Below are positions 32,913 through 44,974 of a stretch of DNA of 64,000 nucleotides, piece after piece. Position numbers and translations under genes: made by a program. Origin of the DNA: Penaeus vannamei (taxonomy: Eukaryota > Arthropoda > Malacostraca > Decapoda > Penaeidae); contig NC_091555.1 of the NCBI RefSeq assembly GCF_042767895.1, positions 43,512,265 to 43,576,264 on the forward strand. Direction: 5' to 3'. The notes beneath the pieces are model-generated. The model saw only the letters and a list, made by a program, of their open reading frames with translations, did not search any database and had not been told where the DNA came from. Each line of letters starts with the position of its first letter. Positions within the stretch are counted from its first letter, which is position 1.

Positions 32913-33109
32913 ACTCTTTGAACTCATTTCCGAACGTTGAACCCCCTCCCCCTCCCCCTCCTCCCTACCCCCCGACCCACCTTGTTCAACGGCGAGCCCG
33001 GACTGTGTAATGCATTCATTCATGAGTGATTTATGAGGGAAATTTACTGCTGAGTGAATGATTCACAGGCTCTGAATGAAGAGGCACTTGAGCCTTTCCG
33101 CTCTCATAA

Positions 33110-33360
33110 ATTAGTGAGGGGGGGTAGGGTGGGGGGTTAGGGGTATGAGGGAGTGGGGTGGGGGTTAGGGTTGTGAGGGAGCGGGGGTGGGGGTTAGGGG
33201 TGTGAGGGGAGAGGGGTGAGGGTTAGGGGAATGTGAGGGAGCGGGGTGGGGGGTTAGGGGTGTGAGGGAGTGGGTGGGGGTTAGGAGTGTGAGGGAGCGG
33301 GGTGGGGGGTTAGGAGTGTGAGGGAGTGGGGGTACGGGTATGAGGGTGAGGAGGAAGGAG
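33110..33360. repeat. GGGGTTAGGGG minisatellite, about 30-bp units
   Basis: GGGGTGGGGGTTAGGGGTGT and GTGAGGGAGCGGGG alternate about eight times. The GGTTAGG words are not a telomeric TTAGG array because the period is about 30. Confidence 0.85.
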
Positions 33361-33690
33361 GGGGCGTGGTCATGAAGGATGAGGTAGTGGTGTTGTGGTA
33401 TAGGGCCGCGCTTAGTGTGGTTCTAATGACTCATTTGTGAGTAATGGAGGGTCGGGTGGGGGTGGGGGGAGGGGGGCTAGGATGAGTAATGAGGAGGTTC
33501 TGTGGGTGTGGGGGGGGGAGAGGGGGAGATAAATTTAGGGGAGGAGAATGGAGATCAACAGTGGGAAGAGGGAAGGGATAAGAGAAGAAAGGGGAGGGGA
33601 ATAAAAAGAGGGGAACCCGAATAGTGAGAGGAGAGAACAGTAAGTGTTAGGATGTAATTTATTATGAAGTTAAGTGATATACTGATATCT
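33361..33690. other. G-rich spacer
   Basis: Purine-rich DNA with a short unique patch at 33395-33440. No gene. Confidence 0.35.
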
Positions 33691-33998
<308 letters not shown>

Positions 33999-34173
33999 TG
34001 TGTGCGTGACAGGACAAACATTAGGAAGTAATGCAATGCGAATGGAAAAGAGAGGAGAAGGAAGAAGGAGGGAGAAGAAGGGGCGTGATGGGGGCGAGGA
34101 GATGCCACGAGACGAATGGGGCGGAGCTTGTAAAGAGGCAGTTTATGCTGTGAGATGTTGCTGCGGGAGGCCT

Positions 34174-34815
<642 letters not shown>

Positions 34816-34924
34816 CACGGTTGAAATTGAAACGATAAACTCTCGAAGCCTTTAATGTTTTCTTGTGTAGCCTACGTGCTTATGGGTCTGTGTCTACGCG
34901 CGGTCATATGTGCGCGCTTACACC

Positions 34925-34952
34925 TGTGTGTGTGTTTGTGCGTGCGTGTGTG

Positions 34953-34983
<31 letters not shown>

Positions 34984-35060
34984 ATGTGTGTGTTTGGGTG
35001 TGTGTGTCCGTGCGTGCGTGCATGTTTGTGTGTTTGTGTGTGTTTGTGCGTGCGTGTGTG

Positions 35061-35091
<31 letters not shown>

Positions 35092-35225
35092 ATGTGTGTG
35101 TTTGGGTGTGTGTGCGCGCGTGCGTGTGTGTGCGTGCGTGCATGTTTGTGTGTTTGTGTGTGTGTGTCCGTGCGTGCGTGCGTGTGTGTGTATGTGTGTG
35201 TGTTTGGGTGTGCGTGCGTGTACTC
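34925..35225. repeat. GT/GTGCGT array with a 108-bp duplication
   Basis: The pattern TTTGTGCGTGCGTGTGTGTG to TTTGGGTGTGTGTG at about 34936 recurs at about 35044. Confidence 0.9.
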
Positions 35226-35239
35226 ATTAATATTCGCAT

Positions 35240-35484
35240 GAAAAACCGGCTAAAAAAAAAGAGAGAGAGAGAGATTCAAAAGCAAGAGATACGAGCGAAA
35301 TGTCAAAAAGCAATCAATTCGTCCCTGAATTATTTTGGGCGTCGTGCGGCACACACCTCGGGATACTTTATAATGTACATATACTTTATAAAGTTGATCA
35401 CGAAAGAGCGTCGGGGCCTCGGCATAATAACTCCGCGCGCGTGGTCTCTGCTTCAAGTGTTAGTTATATGATAACTTTGAAAGA
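35240..35484. other. Complex island with TATA-like palindrome
   Basis: Unique sequence. ACTTTATAAAGT at 35383-35394 is a perfect 12-bp palindrome containing TATAAA, with a second TATAAT at 35369. Frames are open on both strands for about 60 residues and nothing is recognised. Confidence 0.35.
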
Positions 35485-35915
35485 GAGAGAGAGAGGGAGT
35501 TGGAGGGGTGGAGGGGGGTTGGGGAAGGGGAGGGAGAGGTGGAGGTGGGGTAGGGAGGGGAAGGGGAGGGGGAGGGAGAGGTGGAGGGTGGGGTAGAGGG
35601 TGGGGAGGGAGAGGTGGAGGTGGGGGGATAGGGAGGGGAGGGAGAGGAGGTGGGGTAGGGAGGGGGAGGGAGAGGTGGAGGTGGGGGTAGGGAGGGGAGG
35701 GAGAGATGGAGGTGGGATAGAGAGGGGAGGGAGAGGTGGAGGTGGGGTAGGGAGGGGAGGGAGAGGTGGAGGTGGGGGTAGGGAGGGGGAGGGAGAGGTG
35801 GAGATGGGGTAGGGAAGGGAGGGAGAGGTGATGGTGGGATAGGGAGAGAAGAGGGAGGATTTTGGGAAGGGGGAGGAGGGAGGGAGGGTAGGGAGAGGTG
35901 AAGGGGAGGTGGGAC
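35485..35915. repeat. GGGAGAGGTGGAGGTGGGG minisatellite
   Basis: GGGAGGGAGAGGTGGAGGTG recurs more than ten times at intervals of about 35-40 bp. Confidence 0.88.
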
Positions 35916-36084
35916 AATGATAGGGAGGGCGAGGGAACAGGGGTATTTTAGGAAGGGGGAGGGAGAAAGAGAGAGGATGGTAGGAAGAGGGAAAAGGAAA
36001 AGAGGAGGAGGAGGACAGGAAAAGACACAGGCAAGCAGACAGACAAACGAACAGAGAAGCATAATACCCTTCTTCATCATCATC

Positions 36085-36640
36085 ATCTTCTTCTTCTTCT
36101 TTTGCCACTTGCCGAAAAGGGCCGGAGACGCTTCAGAAACTAACATCCATATTTTACATAGGCCTATATTAAAACATCGCCATGTTAAGTGGAGCTGACT
36201 GGGGCTAATTAGGCCTATGAATATGGAACGGAGACGGTTAAAACGGGAGTTGGTTGTAAGTACTTAAATAGACCTCGAGTTGTACTTTCAGGAAACCAGC
36301 ACTAGGGTAGTTAAGACAGGTATCGCTTAGTCCAATTTTATTTCTTTTAATATTATTTAAATACCGCGCCATCTCTTGGTAGTTGGTCCTTTCCTCCATG
36401 CCCCCCCCCCCCCACACTTCCTCCTCCCTCCTCCCCTCGCCTCCCCTCTCCTCGCCTCTCCTCTCCTCGCCTCGCCTCGCCTCGCATCTGCTACCGAGTG
36501 AATTTAGAGGACTGAAAAATGCGCGTTTAGAGTCGTTTTATTGACCCAAAGAATTGCGTGTAAACAAAACACTTGTTATGCAAAGACACTGTTGGAGAGA
36601 ATTACAAATATAATTGGAGAAATTCCTGCTGCTTTTTTCT
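36085..36640. other. Large complex island, no recognised gene
   Basis: About 300 bp of unique DNA with two TAGGCCTA copies (36159-36166, 36210-36217) and a CTCF-like site, then CTCGC/CTCTC repeats (36435-36485) and another unique stretch to 36640. The purine-rich stretch 35916-36084 lies to its left. Confidence 0.5.
36366..36379 (-). promoter_or_regulatory. CTCF-like site
   Basis: GCGCCATCTCTTGG fits 12 of 14 positions of the reverse-complemented CTCF consensus, including the GCGCCATCT core. It is a single motif and occupancy is unknown. Confidence 0.3.
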
Positions 36641-36645
36641 TTTTC

Positions 36646-36646
<1 letters not shown>

Positions 36647-36678
<32 letters not shown>
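36647..36678. repeat. Poly-T run, about 32 nt
   Basis: Uninterrupted T homopolymer. It could be the complement of a poly-A tail, but no element body is recognised to either side. Confidence 0.9.
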
Positions 36679-36680
<2 letters not shown>

Positions 36681-36724
36681 CCGGGTTTCTCTCTCTTCCC
36701 TCTTTCCCCCTCCCCCGCCCCCCT

Positions 36725-37440
36725 AGATATTACTTACTCTTCCTCTGACATTACTCACGCTCCCCTCCTGTTAATGTTACCCACGCCCCCTTAGATATTA
36801 CTCACGCCCCTCCCTCCCCCGTGAATATTACCCACGCCCTCCCCGTGAATATTACCCACGCCCCCTTGGATATTACCCACGCCCCTCCCGCCCCCGTGAT
36901 TGTTACCCACGCCCCCTTAGATATTACACACGCCCTCCCTCCCCCGTGAATATTACCCACGCCCCCTTGGATATTACTCACGCCCCCTCTCCCCCTCCTG
37001 TTAATGTTACCCACGCCCCCTTAGATATTACTCACGCCCCCTCCCTCCCCCGTGAATATTACCCACGCCCACCCCCTCTCCCCGTGAATATTACTCCCCT
37101 CTGTTAATATTACCCACGCCCACCCCTCTCCCCTGTGAATATTACCCACGCCCACCCCCTCTCCCCCTGAATATTACCCCCCCCCCGTGAATATTACCCC
37201 CCTCCCCCGTTAATATTACCCACGCCCCCCCTTTGGATATTACACACGCCCACCCCCTCTCCCCGTGAATATTACCCGCCCACCCCCTCTCCCCGTGAAT
37301 ATTACCCCCTCCCCCCGTGAATATTACCCCCTCCCCGTGAATATTACCCACCCCCCTTGGATATTACTCACGCCCACCCTCCCACTCCTGTGAATATTAC
37401 CACACGCCCCCGCTCTCCCCCCGTGAATATTACCCTCCCC
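36725..37440. repeat. ATATTACCCACGCCC minisatellite
   Basis: Units of about 20-45 bp combine CCCCGTGAATATTACCCACG with CCCTTGGATATTACTCACGC, roughly 25 copies, regular at the left and C-rich at the right. Confidence 0.93.
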
Positions 37441-37650
37441 CAGGTCAAAAACCTCCGGGGTAGCCCATCCGAGCGAGTGTGTCCGAGCGTGTCCGCGAGT
37501 GTGATACCAAGGAGACATTTGCTCTTGATTCGCTCTTTATATTCCACTTGCCCGTCGCCATGGCAACGTGGCCCTCTTGGAATGTTGATCTTGGAGAGAG
37601 AGAGGAGGGAAGGAAGGGGAGGGAGAGGGAAGGAGGAGGGAAATTTTTCG
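37441..37650. other. Complex island with RFX X-box
   Basis: Unique CpG-containing sequence followed by GA-rich DNA. The X-box is listed separately. The ATG inside it (37559) has a strong Kozak context and opens MATWPSWNVDLGERE before entering purine repeat. It is too short to call as a gene. Confidence 0.4.
37554..37567. promoter_or_regulatory. RFX X-box motif
   Basis: GTCGCCATGGCAAC matches the RFX consensus GTNRCC-N2-RGYAAC at every position. X-boxes drive ciliary genes in animals. The neighbouring TTTATATT (37535) could be a TATA element, but no gene is visible. Confidence 0.4.
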
Positions 37651-37654
37651 ACAG

Positions 37655-37860
37655 ACAGACAGACTGACACAAACACAGAGATAGACAGACAGACTGACTG
37701 ATACAGACAGACACGAACACAGAGACAGACAGACTGACTGATACAGATAGACACAAACACAGAGACAGGCAGACAGACACAGACATACAAATAGATTTAC
37801 AGATACATAGACAGGCAGATAAATAAACCGACACAGAAAATCAAAATGGACAGGACAGTA
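37655..37860. repeat. CAGA/ACAGACAGACTGA tetranucleotide tract
   Basis: Recurring ACAGACAGACTGACTGATAC units with CACAAACACAGAGAC. Confidence 0.9.
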
Positions 37861-37907
37861 AGGCACACAGACCGTACAGAGTCAACGAGTGTGAAAATAA
37901 ATAAATA

Positions 37908-38512
37908 AAAAAGTTGGTATTTAGAAGAACAAAGTTGGTATTAAACAAAGTTCGTATTTAGAAGAACAAAAGTTGGTATTAAACATTCGTATTTAGAACA
38001 AAAGTTGGTATTAAACAAAGTTCGTATTTAGAAGAACAAAGTTGGTATTAAAGTCCGTATTTAGAAGAACAAAAGTTGGTATTAAACAACGTTCGTATTT
38101 AGAAGAACAAAGTTGGTGTTAAACAAAGTCCGTATTTAGAAGAACAAAGTTGGTATTAAACAAAGTTCGTATTTAGAAGAACAAAGTTGGTATTAAACAA
38201 AGTTCGTATTTAGAAGAACAAAGTTGGTATTAAACAAAGTTCGTATTTAGAACAAAGTTCGTATTTAGAAAAACAAAGTTGGTATTAAACAAAGTTCGTA
38301 TTTAGAACAAAGTTCGTATTTAGAAAAACAAAGTTGGTATTAAACAAAGTTCGTATTTAGAACAAAGTTCGTATTTAGAAAAACAAAGTTGGTATTAAAC
38401 AAAGTTCGTATTTAGAACAAAGTTCGTATTTAGAAAAACAAAGTTGGTATTAAACAAAGTTCGTATTTAGAAGAACAAAGTTGGTGTTGAACAAAGTCCG
38501 TTTTTAGAAGAA
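37908..38512. repeat. 37-bp minisatellite with an embedded 55-bp higher-order unit
   Basis: AAAGTTGGTATTAAAC alternates with AAAGTTCGTATTTAGAAGAAC. In 38226-38450 the GGTATTAAAC anchor recurs at exactly 55 bp (38226, 38281, 38336, 38391, 38446) because a second truncated half-unit is included. Confidence 0.95.
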
Positions 38513-39000
38513 GCAGAATCGCCCCAGTTACTTAGAACACAGTGAGGCTAGTTCCCGTGTTTGATACCCATTAAGACCGGAAGAAAAAAAAGAAATAAAA
38601 GAAAGAATGGACAAGAAGAGTGGGCAGAGGGAGGGGGGAAAAAAAGAAAAAGAAAATGAAATTCTCGCTCGCATGATGAAGAGATTAGTATGTACTCGTG
38701 TGTAAGGGGGTAGGGGAGTGGGGGAGGAGGAGGAAGGGGGGAGGAGGGGGAGGAGTAGAAATGGGGGTGTCTGTAATAACGAGAAGTTTTTGTTCAAGTG
38801 CGAAAATTAGGCACGGTTTTTATGGCAGAGGGGGTGGGGAAGGGTGGTGAAGGGTGTGAAGGGGGTGGGGGGAGGGGGAGGGGGAAGCGAGAACACGGCC
38901 TGTATTCTGCACCGGAAATGTATGCTACGGTATGCCTTGCAACTTTTTCTTCATTGTTATGCTTTGCGGGAGTGAAACGGGTATGTTTGTTTTGAAGTGC
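38513..39000. other. Complex and purine-rich spacer
   Basis: Unique AT-rich ends enclose GGGGAGG blocks at 38700-38770 and 38830-38890. No gene. Confidence 0.35.
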
Positions 39001-39175
39001 ATAGTTTTTTTATGCTTTTTTTTCTCTCGTGTTCTCTCTCTTTCCCACTTGGTCTGTTTCTCTCGCTTTTCTTTCTTTCTTTCTCATTTTCTTTTCTCTT
39101 TCTACTTCTTTTCCATTTCTCTCACTTTCTCTCTCTCTCCCTCTCTCCCGCCCTTCCCCTCCCGCACCCCTCACC

Positions 39176-39234
<59 letters not shown>

Positions 39235-39530
39235 TCTCGCTCTCGCTCTTTCTCTCTCTCTCTCTTTCTCTCCCTCTCTCCTCCCCCCTTCTCTCCCTCC
39301 CTCCTTCTCTCCCTCCCTCCCTCCCTTCCTCTCTCCCTCCCTCCCTCCCTCCCTTCCCCTCCTTCCCTCCCTCCCTCTCTCCCTTTCTCTCCCTCCCTCT
39401 CTCCCTTTCTCTCCTTCCCTCCCTCCCTCTCTCCCTTTCTCTCCTTCCCTCCCTCCCTTTTTCTTTTTTTCTCCGCTTCTCCCTCCGTCTCTCCCTCGCT
39501 CTCTTCGCTCTCTGTTGGCTCACGCAAACG
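39001..39530. repeat. CT-rich block with (CT)n
   Basis: T/C-rich sequence, (CT)n at 39178-39230, then CCCTCCCTCTCTCCCTTTCT units in four copies (about 39368-39450). Confidence 0.88.
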
Positions 39531-39864
39531 AAAACTCTCTTAGCCGGATCGAGTCCCTCGTTTGGCGCGGTTTGTTTTGCGAGGCGAGCAGGTCGTCCGC
39601 GCTTCAGTCGCCCCTCGTTTGTTGCGCGAAAAAAAGTAGTGCGTCGCGTTTTCTTTGCCGGAGGACATCCTTTGTTTGCTTGGAGTCCGGGATTTGTTTG
39701 CGTTGGCCAAACTTCGGTCCGTAAAGAAGTTGCGGGGAGGAGCAAGAGGGCGAAGGAGAAAGACAAAGAAGAGAGAGGAGTGGGGGCCGGGGGGGAAGGG
39801 GGAGGAAAAATCCTTTGACGTGGATTCTTTTTTTCCCCCTTCGAGTGCATAAATCCTGCGCCGT

Positions 39865-39865
<1 letters not shown>
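39531..39865. other. GC-rich island open in several frames
   Basis: Unique CpG-rich sequence to 39730, then purine-rich. One forward frame (from TTG 39655) reads LPEDILCLLGVRDLFALAKL, which superficially resembles an F-box start. It is preceded by a stop, lacks ATG, and competing frames on both strands are open. Not called as a gene. Confidence 0.3.

Positions 39866-39921
<56 letters not shown>
39866..39921. repeat. Poly-T run, about 56 nt
   Basis: One uninterrupted T homopolymer. Its length may be unreliable in any assembly. Confidence 0.93.
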
Positions 39922-39922
<1 letters not shown>

Positions 39923-39924
39923 GC

Positions 39925-40345
39925 GTGCGGTGCGATATTTCTCTTTCTGCTTCTTTTCCTCTTTCTTCTTTTTTCTTCTTCTTCTTTCTTCTTCCGTCTC
40001 TCTGTGTGTGGCTCTGTGGGCGTGGGGGAAAAAAATATCTTCCTTTTTCTTCTTCTTCTTTCTTCTTTCGTTTGTGCGCGTGTGTGTGTGGCTTTGTGGG
40101 CGGGGAGAAAAAAAAAAACTCTCCCGGGGAAAATAGTGGTGATGAGTGTCTTTCTTTCATTCTTCTTTCTTTCTTTTTCTGTTTTCTTCTTTCTTTCTTT
40201 TCTTTCTCTCTTTTCGTTCTTTCTTTTCTTTCTTTCTTTTCTTTCTTTCTCTCTTTCCCTCTTTCTTTCTTTCTCTCTTTCTTTCTTTCTCTCTTTCTTT
40301 CTTTCTTTTCTTTCTCTCTTTCTTTTTTTCTTTCTGTTTGCACCG
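39925..40345. repeat. CTT/CTTT-rich tract
   Basis: TTCTTCTTC, a duplicated segment with GTGTGGCTNTGTGGGCG at about 40004 and 40084, then (CTTT)n at 40150-40335. Confidence 0.85.
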
Positions 40346-40462
40346 GGCCTAAATATAGCCTCGGGGTTGTTTTGGTGTGTTGCAAGTGTTGATCGAGGGG
40401 GGCGGTTGCGTGGGCGGCCTCGCGTAAGGGGTGGGAGAACAGGAACGTTAAAGGGAATACGT

Positions 40463-40790
40463 TTGTGTGTGTGTGTGTGTGTGTGTGTATTTGTTTGTTT
40501 GTGTGTGTGTTTGTGTATTTGTCTATGTGTGTGTTTGTTTGTGTATGTGTGTGTGCGTTTGTTTGTTTGTGTGTGTGTGCGTTTGTTTGTTTGTGTGTGT
40601 ATTTGTCTTTGTTTATGTTTATTTGTGTGTATGTGTGTTTGTGTATTTGTTTATGTGTGTGTTTGTGTGTGTGTGTATATTTGTCTTTGTATATGTTTAT
40701 ATGTTTTTTTTTTGTGTATTTGTGCGTGTGTGTATAGAGTGAGTGAGCGAGAGAGAGAGAGAGTGAGAGTGAGAGTGAGTATGTGCATCT
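40463..40790. repeat. GT/GTTTGTTT array
   Basis: GTGTGTTTGTTTGTGTGTGT-type array to 40735, then a GAGTGAGAGTGAG tract. Confidence 0.93.
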
Positions 40791-41270
40791 GTGTGTCGCT
40801 GTGTCCGCGTACTCTAGCGGAGATAATAATGCAACTGTAACAAATTTAGACATAGATGCAAATTATCCCTCGCAAGATAATGCCTTAACCCCCACCCCCA
40901 CCCCACCCCCACCACCACCACCCCACCCCTCATCATCCCTAAAAAAGGGGGGGAGGGAGAATTAATATGTATCTCTATGTATGAAGTAAGTGACGGTTTT
41001 AATGTCCATTGCTGCATACAAGACGAAGAAACCGACACGGGGGAGAGAAGAGAGAATAGGAAAGGGAGGAAGAAGAATTAAGAAGAGAATGGCATTAACA
41101 CTTCATCTAGCCCCCTCCCCCTCCCCTTCTCTCCCCTCCTCCCCTCTCCCTCTCCCCCCCTTATTTCTCTCCTAGCATTATGGTGATAAATGTTGACGTT
41201 TTATGTGTACTCCTCATGTGCAGCTCTACAGTAGTCATTTGCGCTGTGTGGGGGGGCAGGGGGGGGGGGG
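40791..41270. other. Complex spacer with C-rich patches
   Basis: Unique AT-rich pieces separated by CCCACCCCCACC (40893-40925) and CCCTCCCC (41112-41160) and ending in a G-run near 41250-41275. No gene. Confidence 0.35.
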
Positions 41271-41500
41271 GGGAGTCGGTGAATGAGAGAGGGAGAGACG
41301 AAGGAAGGAAGGAGGAAGAAATGAATAAATAAATAGAGAAATAAATAAATAAAGAATGAGGGAAGGTAGGTAGGAGAGAAAGAGAGGGAGAGAGAGAGAG
41401 AAATAGATAAATAGAGAGAGTCAGTGACTGAGGAAGGAAGGCGAGAGACAGACAGACAAACGGACGGACATACAGACAGCCAGACAGACCTTTAGACACG
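41271..41500. repeat. GA/AATA/CAGA tetranucleotide mix
   Basis: GGAAGGAAGG, AATAAATAAATA, GAGAGAG and CAGACAGAC arrays in succession. Confidence 0.8.
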
Positions 41501-41695
41501 CACAGACAGCCAGACCGAGGGCCGAGCGAGCGAGCGAGCGAGAAAGAGAAAGAGAAATAGAGACACGAGCGCTAATATTCGCGCGACGAGGCTCTCGAGC
41601 GGCCGGGCGAATTCTGCGCGTTAATGAGCGTTTAAATCACGAGGAAATCGCCGCTCGCGACCGGATTCCCCCCCCCCCCCCGTGCAACATTCGGC
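41501..41695. other. CpG-rich complex island with (GCGA)n
   Basis: GAGCGAGCGAGCGAGCGAG at 41523-41541, then unique CpG-rich DNA and a C-run near 41668-41681. No gene. Confidence 0.45.
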
Positions 41696-41700
41696 TGCAA

Positions 41701-41837
41701 GGAGGAGGAGGAGGAGGAGGAGGAGGGGGAGGAGGAGGAGGAGGAGGAGGAGGAGGGGGAGGAGGAGGAGGAGGAGGAGGAGGAGGAAGAGGAGGAGGAG
41801 GGAGGAAGAGGAAGAGGAGGAGGAGGAGGAGGAGGAG

Positions 41838-41869
<32 letters not shown>

Positions 41870-41992
41870 AGGAGGAGGAGGAGGAGGAGGAAGGGGAGGA
41901 GGGAGGAGAAAGAGGGGAGGAGGAGGAGGGAGGAGGAGGAGGAGGAAGAGGAGGAGGAGGAGGAGGAGGAGGAGGAGGAGGAGGAGGAGGAG
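41701..41992. repeat. (GGA)n microsatellite, about 290 bp
   Basis: GGA trinucleotide array with GGGGGA and GGAAGA interruptions. It encodes only poly-Arg/Glu artefacts and is both triplex- and G-quadruplex-prone. Confidence 0.97.
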
Positions 41993-42034
41993 GCGTGGAC
42001 GGGCAACTGTTGCAAAGAGGGCGATTCGGCGGGC

Positions 42035-42900
42035 CTTTGATTTTTTTTTTTCCTTTCTTTCTTCTTTCGTTCTTTCTTTTCTTTGCTTTCTCTTCGTCTT
42101 TCTTTCTTTCTTTCTTTCTTCTTTCTTTCTTTCGTTCGTTCTTTCTTTTCTTTTATTTTCTTTCTTTCTTTCTTTCTTTTTCTTTCTTTTGATCTTTCTT
42201 TCTTATTTTTCTTTCTTTCTTTCTTTCTTTTTTTTGACAGGTTCTCTCTGTTTTTTGGATGTTGTTCGCGTGTCTTTTATTCCTCTATTTTTTTTCTCTC
42301 TCTTCTTCTCTTCTCTTCGTTTTCTTTACCTCTTACTCTTGTTCTTTGTAGTGTTTTTGCTCGTCTTTTATTGCGTCTTTTGACCTTTGTTTCTTTATCT
42401 TGCATGCGTCGTTATTCCCTTTCTTTCCTTCGCTTTTTATATTGTTTTTTGGTGTTGCTGTATATCGTCATTATCACCATTATCACTTTAGAACAAAAAT
42501 GATGATATATACTCTTGTTATTTATGGTTATCGTGTGTGTTATTTGTTCTTTTTCTCACTTTTGATTTTTCTTTCTTTCATTTCCTGTATGTCTGTTTCT
42601 TTTTCTTCACTGTGTATGTTTTTTTTTCTCTCTATTTCCCTGTGTGTGTTTCTTTTCCTTCCCGGTGTATGTTTTTTCTTTTCTTTCATTTCCTGTATGT
42701 GTTTCATTTTCATTCCTGTTTGCGCGCGCGAGTGTCTGTGTGTGTGTGTGTGTGTGTGTGTCTCCTTTTCTTTCCTTCGTGTCTCCGTCTCTCTTTCTTT
42801 CTTGTTATTTGATTTTTTCGTCCTTCACTTCCCCTTCGCTTCGCTCGCTTTTACTCCCAAGCACATCAACAGTCGCACAATTGAGGGAGGGAGATGATGT
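42035..42900. repeat. (CTTT)n and T-rich tract
   Basis: CTTT arrays with TTCG interruptions to 42235, then T-rich low complexity with a repeated TTTCCTGTATGTNTGTTTC (about 42580 and 42690) and a short GT array near 42735. Confidence 0.8.
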
Positions 42901-42924
42901 GATTGGGGAAATTCGCCTCTGTCA

Positions 42925-43500
42925 GCTGCCCCTTGCCCCTTCCTCTTTCCTCTTCTCCCTTTTCCCCTCTTCTAATCTCAATTTTCTTTACTTTCTCCCC
43001 TCTCTTTTTCTCTCTTTTCTCCTCTCCTTTCCTTTCTTCTAATCTCCTCTACGCTCTTCTCTTACTCCTCCCCCCTCCTTTGCCTTATCTCACTCTCTTC
43101 CCCCTCTTTCCCTCTTTCCCTCTCCCCACCTTTCACCCCTTCCTCTTACTTCTCACTTTCACTCCTTCCTCTCACTCCTCCATGCCATCCCTCTCTCTCA
43201 CCTCTTCATCTCATCCCTCCCCTTTCACCCCTTCTTTTCACTCCTAGCTTTTTCCTTGAGTACCTTCCCCACCTCCTTCCTCTCACCCTCCTCTCGCCCT
43301 TCCTCTCGCCCTCCCTCTCACCCCTCTCTCTCGCCCTTCCCTCTCACCCCTCTCGCCCTTCCCTCTCACCCTTCCTCTCACCCTTCCCTCTCACCCTCCC
43401 TCTCACCCTTCCCTCTCACCTCTCCCTCTCACCCCTCTCTCTCGCCCTTCCCTCTCACCCCTCCCTCTCATCCTTCCCTCTCGCCTAGCCTTCTCCTTGA
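42925..43500. repeat. CTCACCCTTCCCT minisatellite in a CT-rich block
   Basis: Pyrimidine-rich DNA. From 43280 onward CCCTCTCACCCTTCCCTCTC-type units recur at 12-20 bp. Confidence 0.85.
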
Positions 43501-44240
43501 GTGCCTCCACCCCCCCCCCTCTTCCCCGAACGACCACCTGCACAAACCTGCCGCCGCTAAACAGCTGACGACGGCGCAGCTGGCAAAACCTCGCGGTGCC
43601 CTTGATGCCCGGTGGCGGAGGAGGAGGAGGAGGCGTGTCCCGAGGAAGAGGAGGAGGAGGAGGAGAAGGAGAAGAAAAAGAAGAAGAAGAAGAAGAAGGA
43701 AGAAGAAATGGTGGTGGGTGGTGATGGGGAGGGGGATGAGGAGTAGTAAAAGAAGAAATTGGGAAAGGAAAAGGAAAAGGAGGAGGGGGTGGAGGAGTTT
43801 GCAAGGGGGAGGACCTGGACGTGGCGGTGAAGGGGAGGAGCTAGATGAGGAGGGGAAGAGGAAAATGAGAGGGGGAAGGAGATGGGAAAGGTGGAATAGA
43901 GGAGGAGGGAAAGAAGAAGGTGGAGGTGGAGGAGGAGAAGAGGAGGAAGGAGAAGGAATTTTAATGATAACGATAAGAGTGAGGCTGCGGTAGAGAAGGG
44001 TTGAAGAAGGGATTGGGGGAAGGAAGAAGGGGATGTGAAGAGAGAGGAGGGAAGGAGGGATAGATGGATGGAGAAAGTGAGACTGAGAGAGAGAGAAAGA
44101 AAGAAAGAAAGATAAATAGATAAATACTACAGAGAACACCCAAAGAACAAAAAGAGAAGATATAGGAAGACAGACAGACAGACGCTTGCAAACGGAGACA
44201 GACATCCAAGGAAGAGAGAGAAAGAAAGAAAAGAAGAAAT
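43501..44240. repeat. Short GC-rich island then purine-rich block
   Basis: Unique CpG-containing DNA with two CAGCTG words at 43520-43620, then GGAGGAGG and AAGAAGAAG arrays and purine-rich sequence. No gene. Confidence 0.6.
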
Positions 44241-44338
44241 AGATCCTCAGTGCCAGAGCTGAACGAGCAGGAACGCCCGAGAGAGATTTAGAATTTAGAG
44301 TTAAGGAGAGGGGAAGGGAGGGAGTGCGGGAGGAGGGA

Positions 44339-44339
<1 letters not shown>

Positions 44340-44437
<98 letters not shown>

Positions 44438-44640
44438 GAGGGAGGGAGGGAGAGCGAGAGAATGAGAGAGAGAGAGACAGACAGAGAGACAAAGAGAAAG
44501 ATAGTACCAGAGACAGAGAGAGAGGTAGTGCCAGAGAGAGAGAGATAGTGCTAAAGAGAGTGCCATAGAGAAAGGAGCAGAGAGTGCCATAGAGAAAGGA
44601 GCAGAGAGTGCCAGAGTGCCAGAGAGGGACACGAAATCAA
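44340..44640. repeat. (GA)n plus GAGAGTGCCA units
   Basis: (GA)n at 44346-44434, then GAGAAAGGAGCAGAGAGTGCCA in two tandem copies (about 44570-44612). Confidence 0.9.
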
Positions 44641-44700
44641 AGGCCCGCCCACCTCGGCGTCCCTTGGGCGGAGGAACCAATAATAAAATGCTAATGCGGC
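44641..44700. promoter_or_regulatory. Promoter-like GC-box/CCAAT combination
   Basis: CCCGCCC at 44644-44650, GGGCGG at 44666-44671, CCAAT at 44677-44681 and AATAAAA near 44683. This is a compact arrangement typical of RNA polymerase II promoters, but no gene is seen on either side, only GA arrays. Confidence 0.25.
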
Positions 44701-44739
44701 GGCGGCGGCGTGAGGAGGCGTAGGAGCGTAGAAGGATCG

Positions 44740-44858
<119 letters not shown>

Positions 44859-44974
44859 CGAGTGATAATTCGCAATCGACGTGTTTTATTTACTGTTTTT
44901 GGGTTATTTATGTTTTGTGTGTGTATGTAGGCCTATTTGACTGGGTTCAGATTTTCTCCTCACTTTCATCTACG

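Noticed and set aside
33110..33360. Telomere-like GGTTAGGGG words
   Set aside because: The period is about 30 bp, not 5 (arthropod TTAGG) or 6, and GTGAGGGAGC separates them. It is an internal minisatellite.
35300..35596. Plus-strand ATG frame with about 60 mixed residues
   Set aside because: The opposite strand and another forward frame are equally open over the same 200 bp, and it ends in purine repeat.
36640..36680. Poly-T as the tail of a minus-strand retroposed element
   Set aside because: No element body, target-site duplication or internal promoter is recognisable on the expected side.
36725..37440. Repeated NANTATTAC words (GAATATTAC, TAATATTAC), as in rolling-circle origins of CRESS-DNA viruses
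   Set aside because: The word belongs to the minisatellite unit and is copied with it. There is no flanking stem-loop and no Rep-like frame.
39640..39730. F-box-like peptide LPEDILCLLGVRDLFALAKL
   Set aside because: There is no ATG, a stop lies just upstream, the spacing is short for an F-box, and frames on both strands are open through the same GC-rich DNA.
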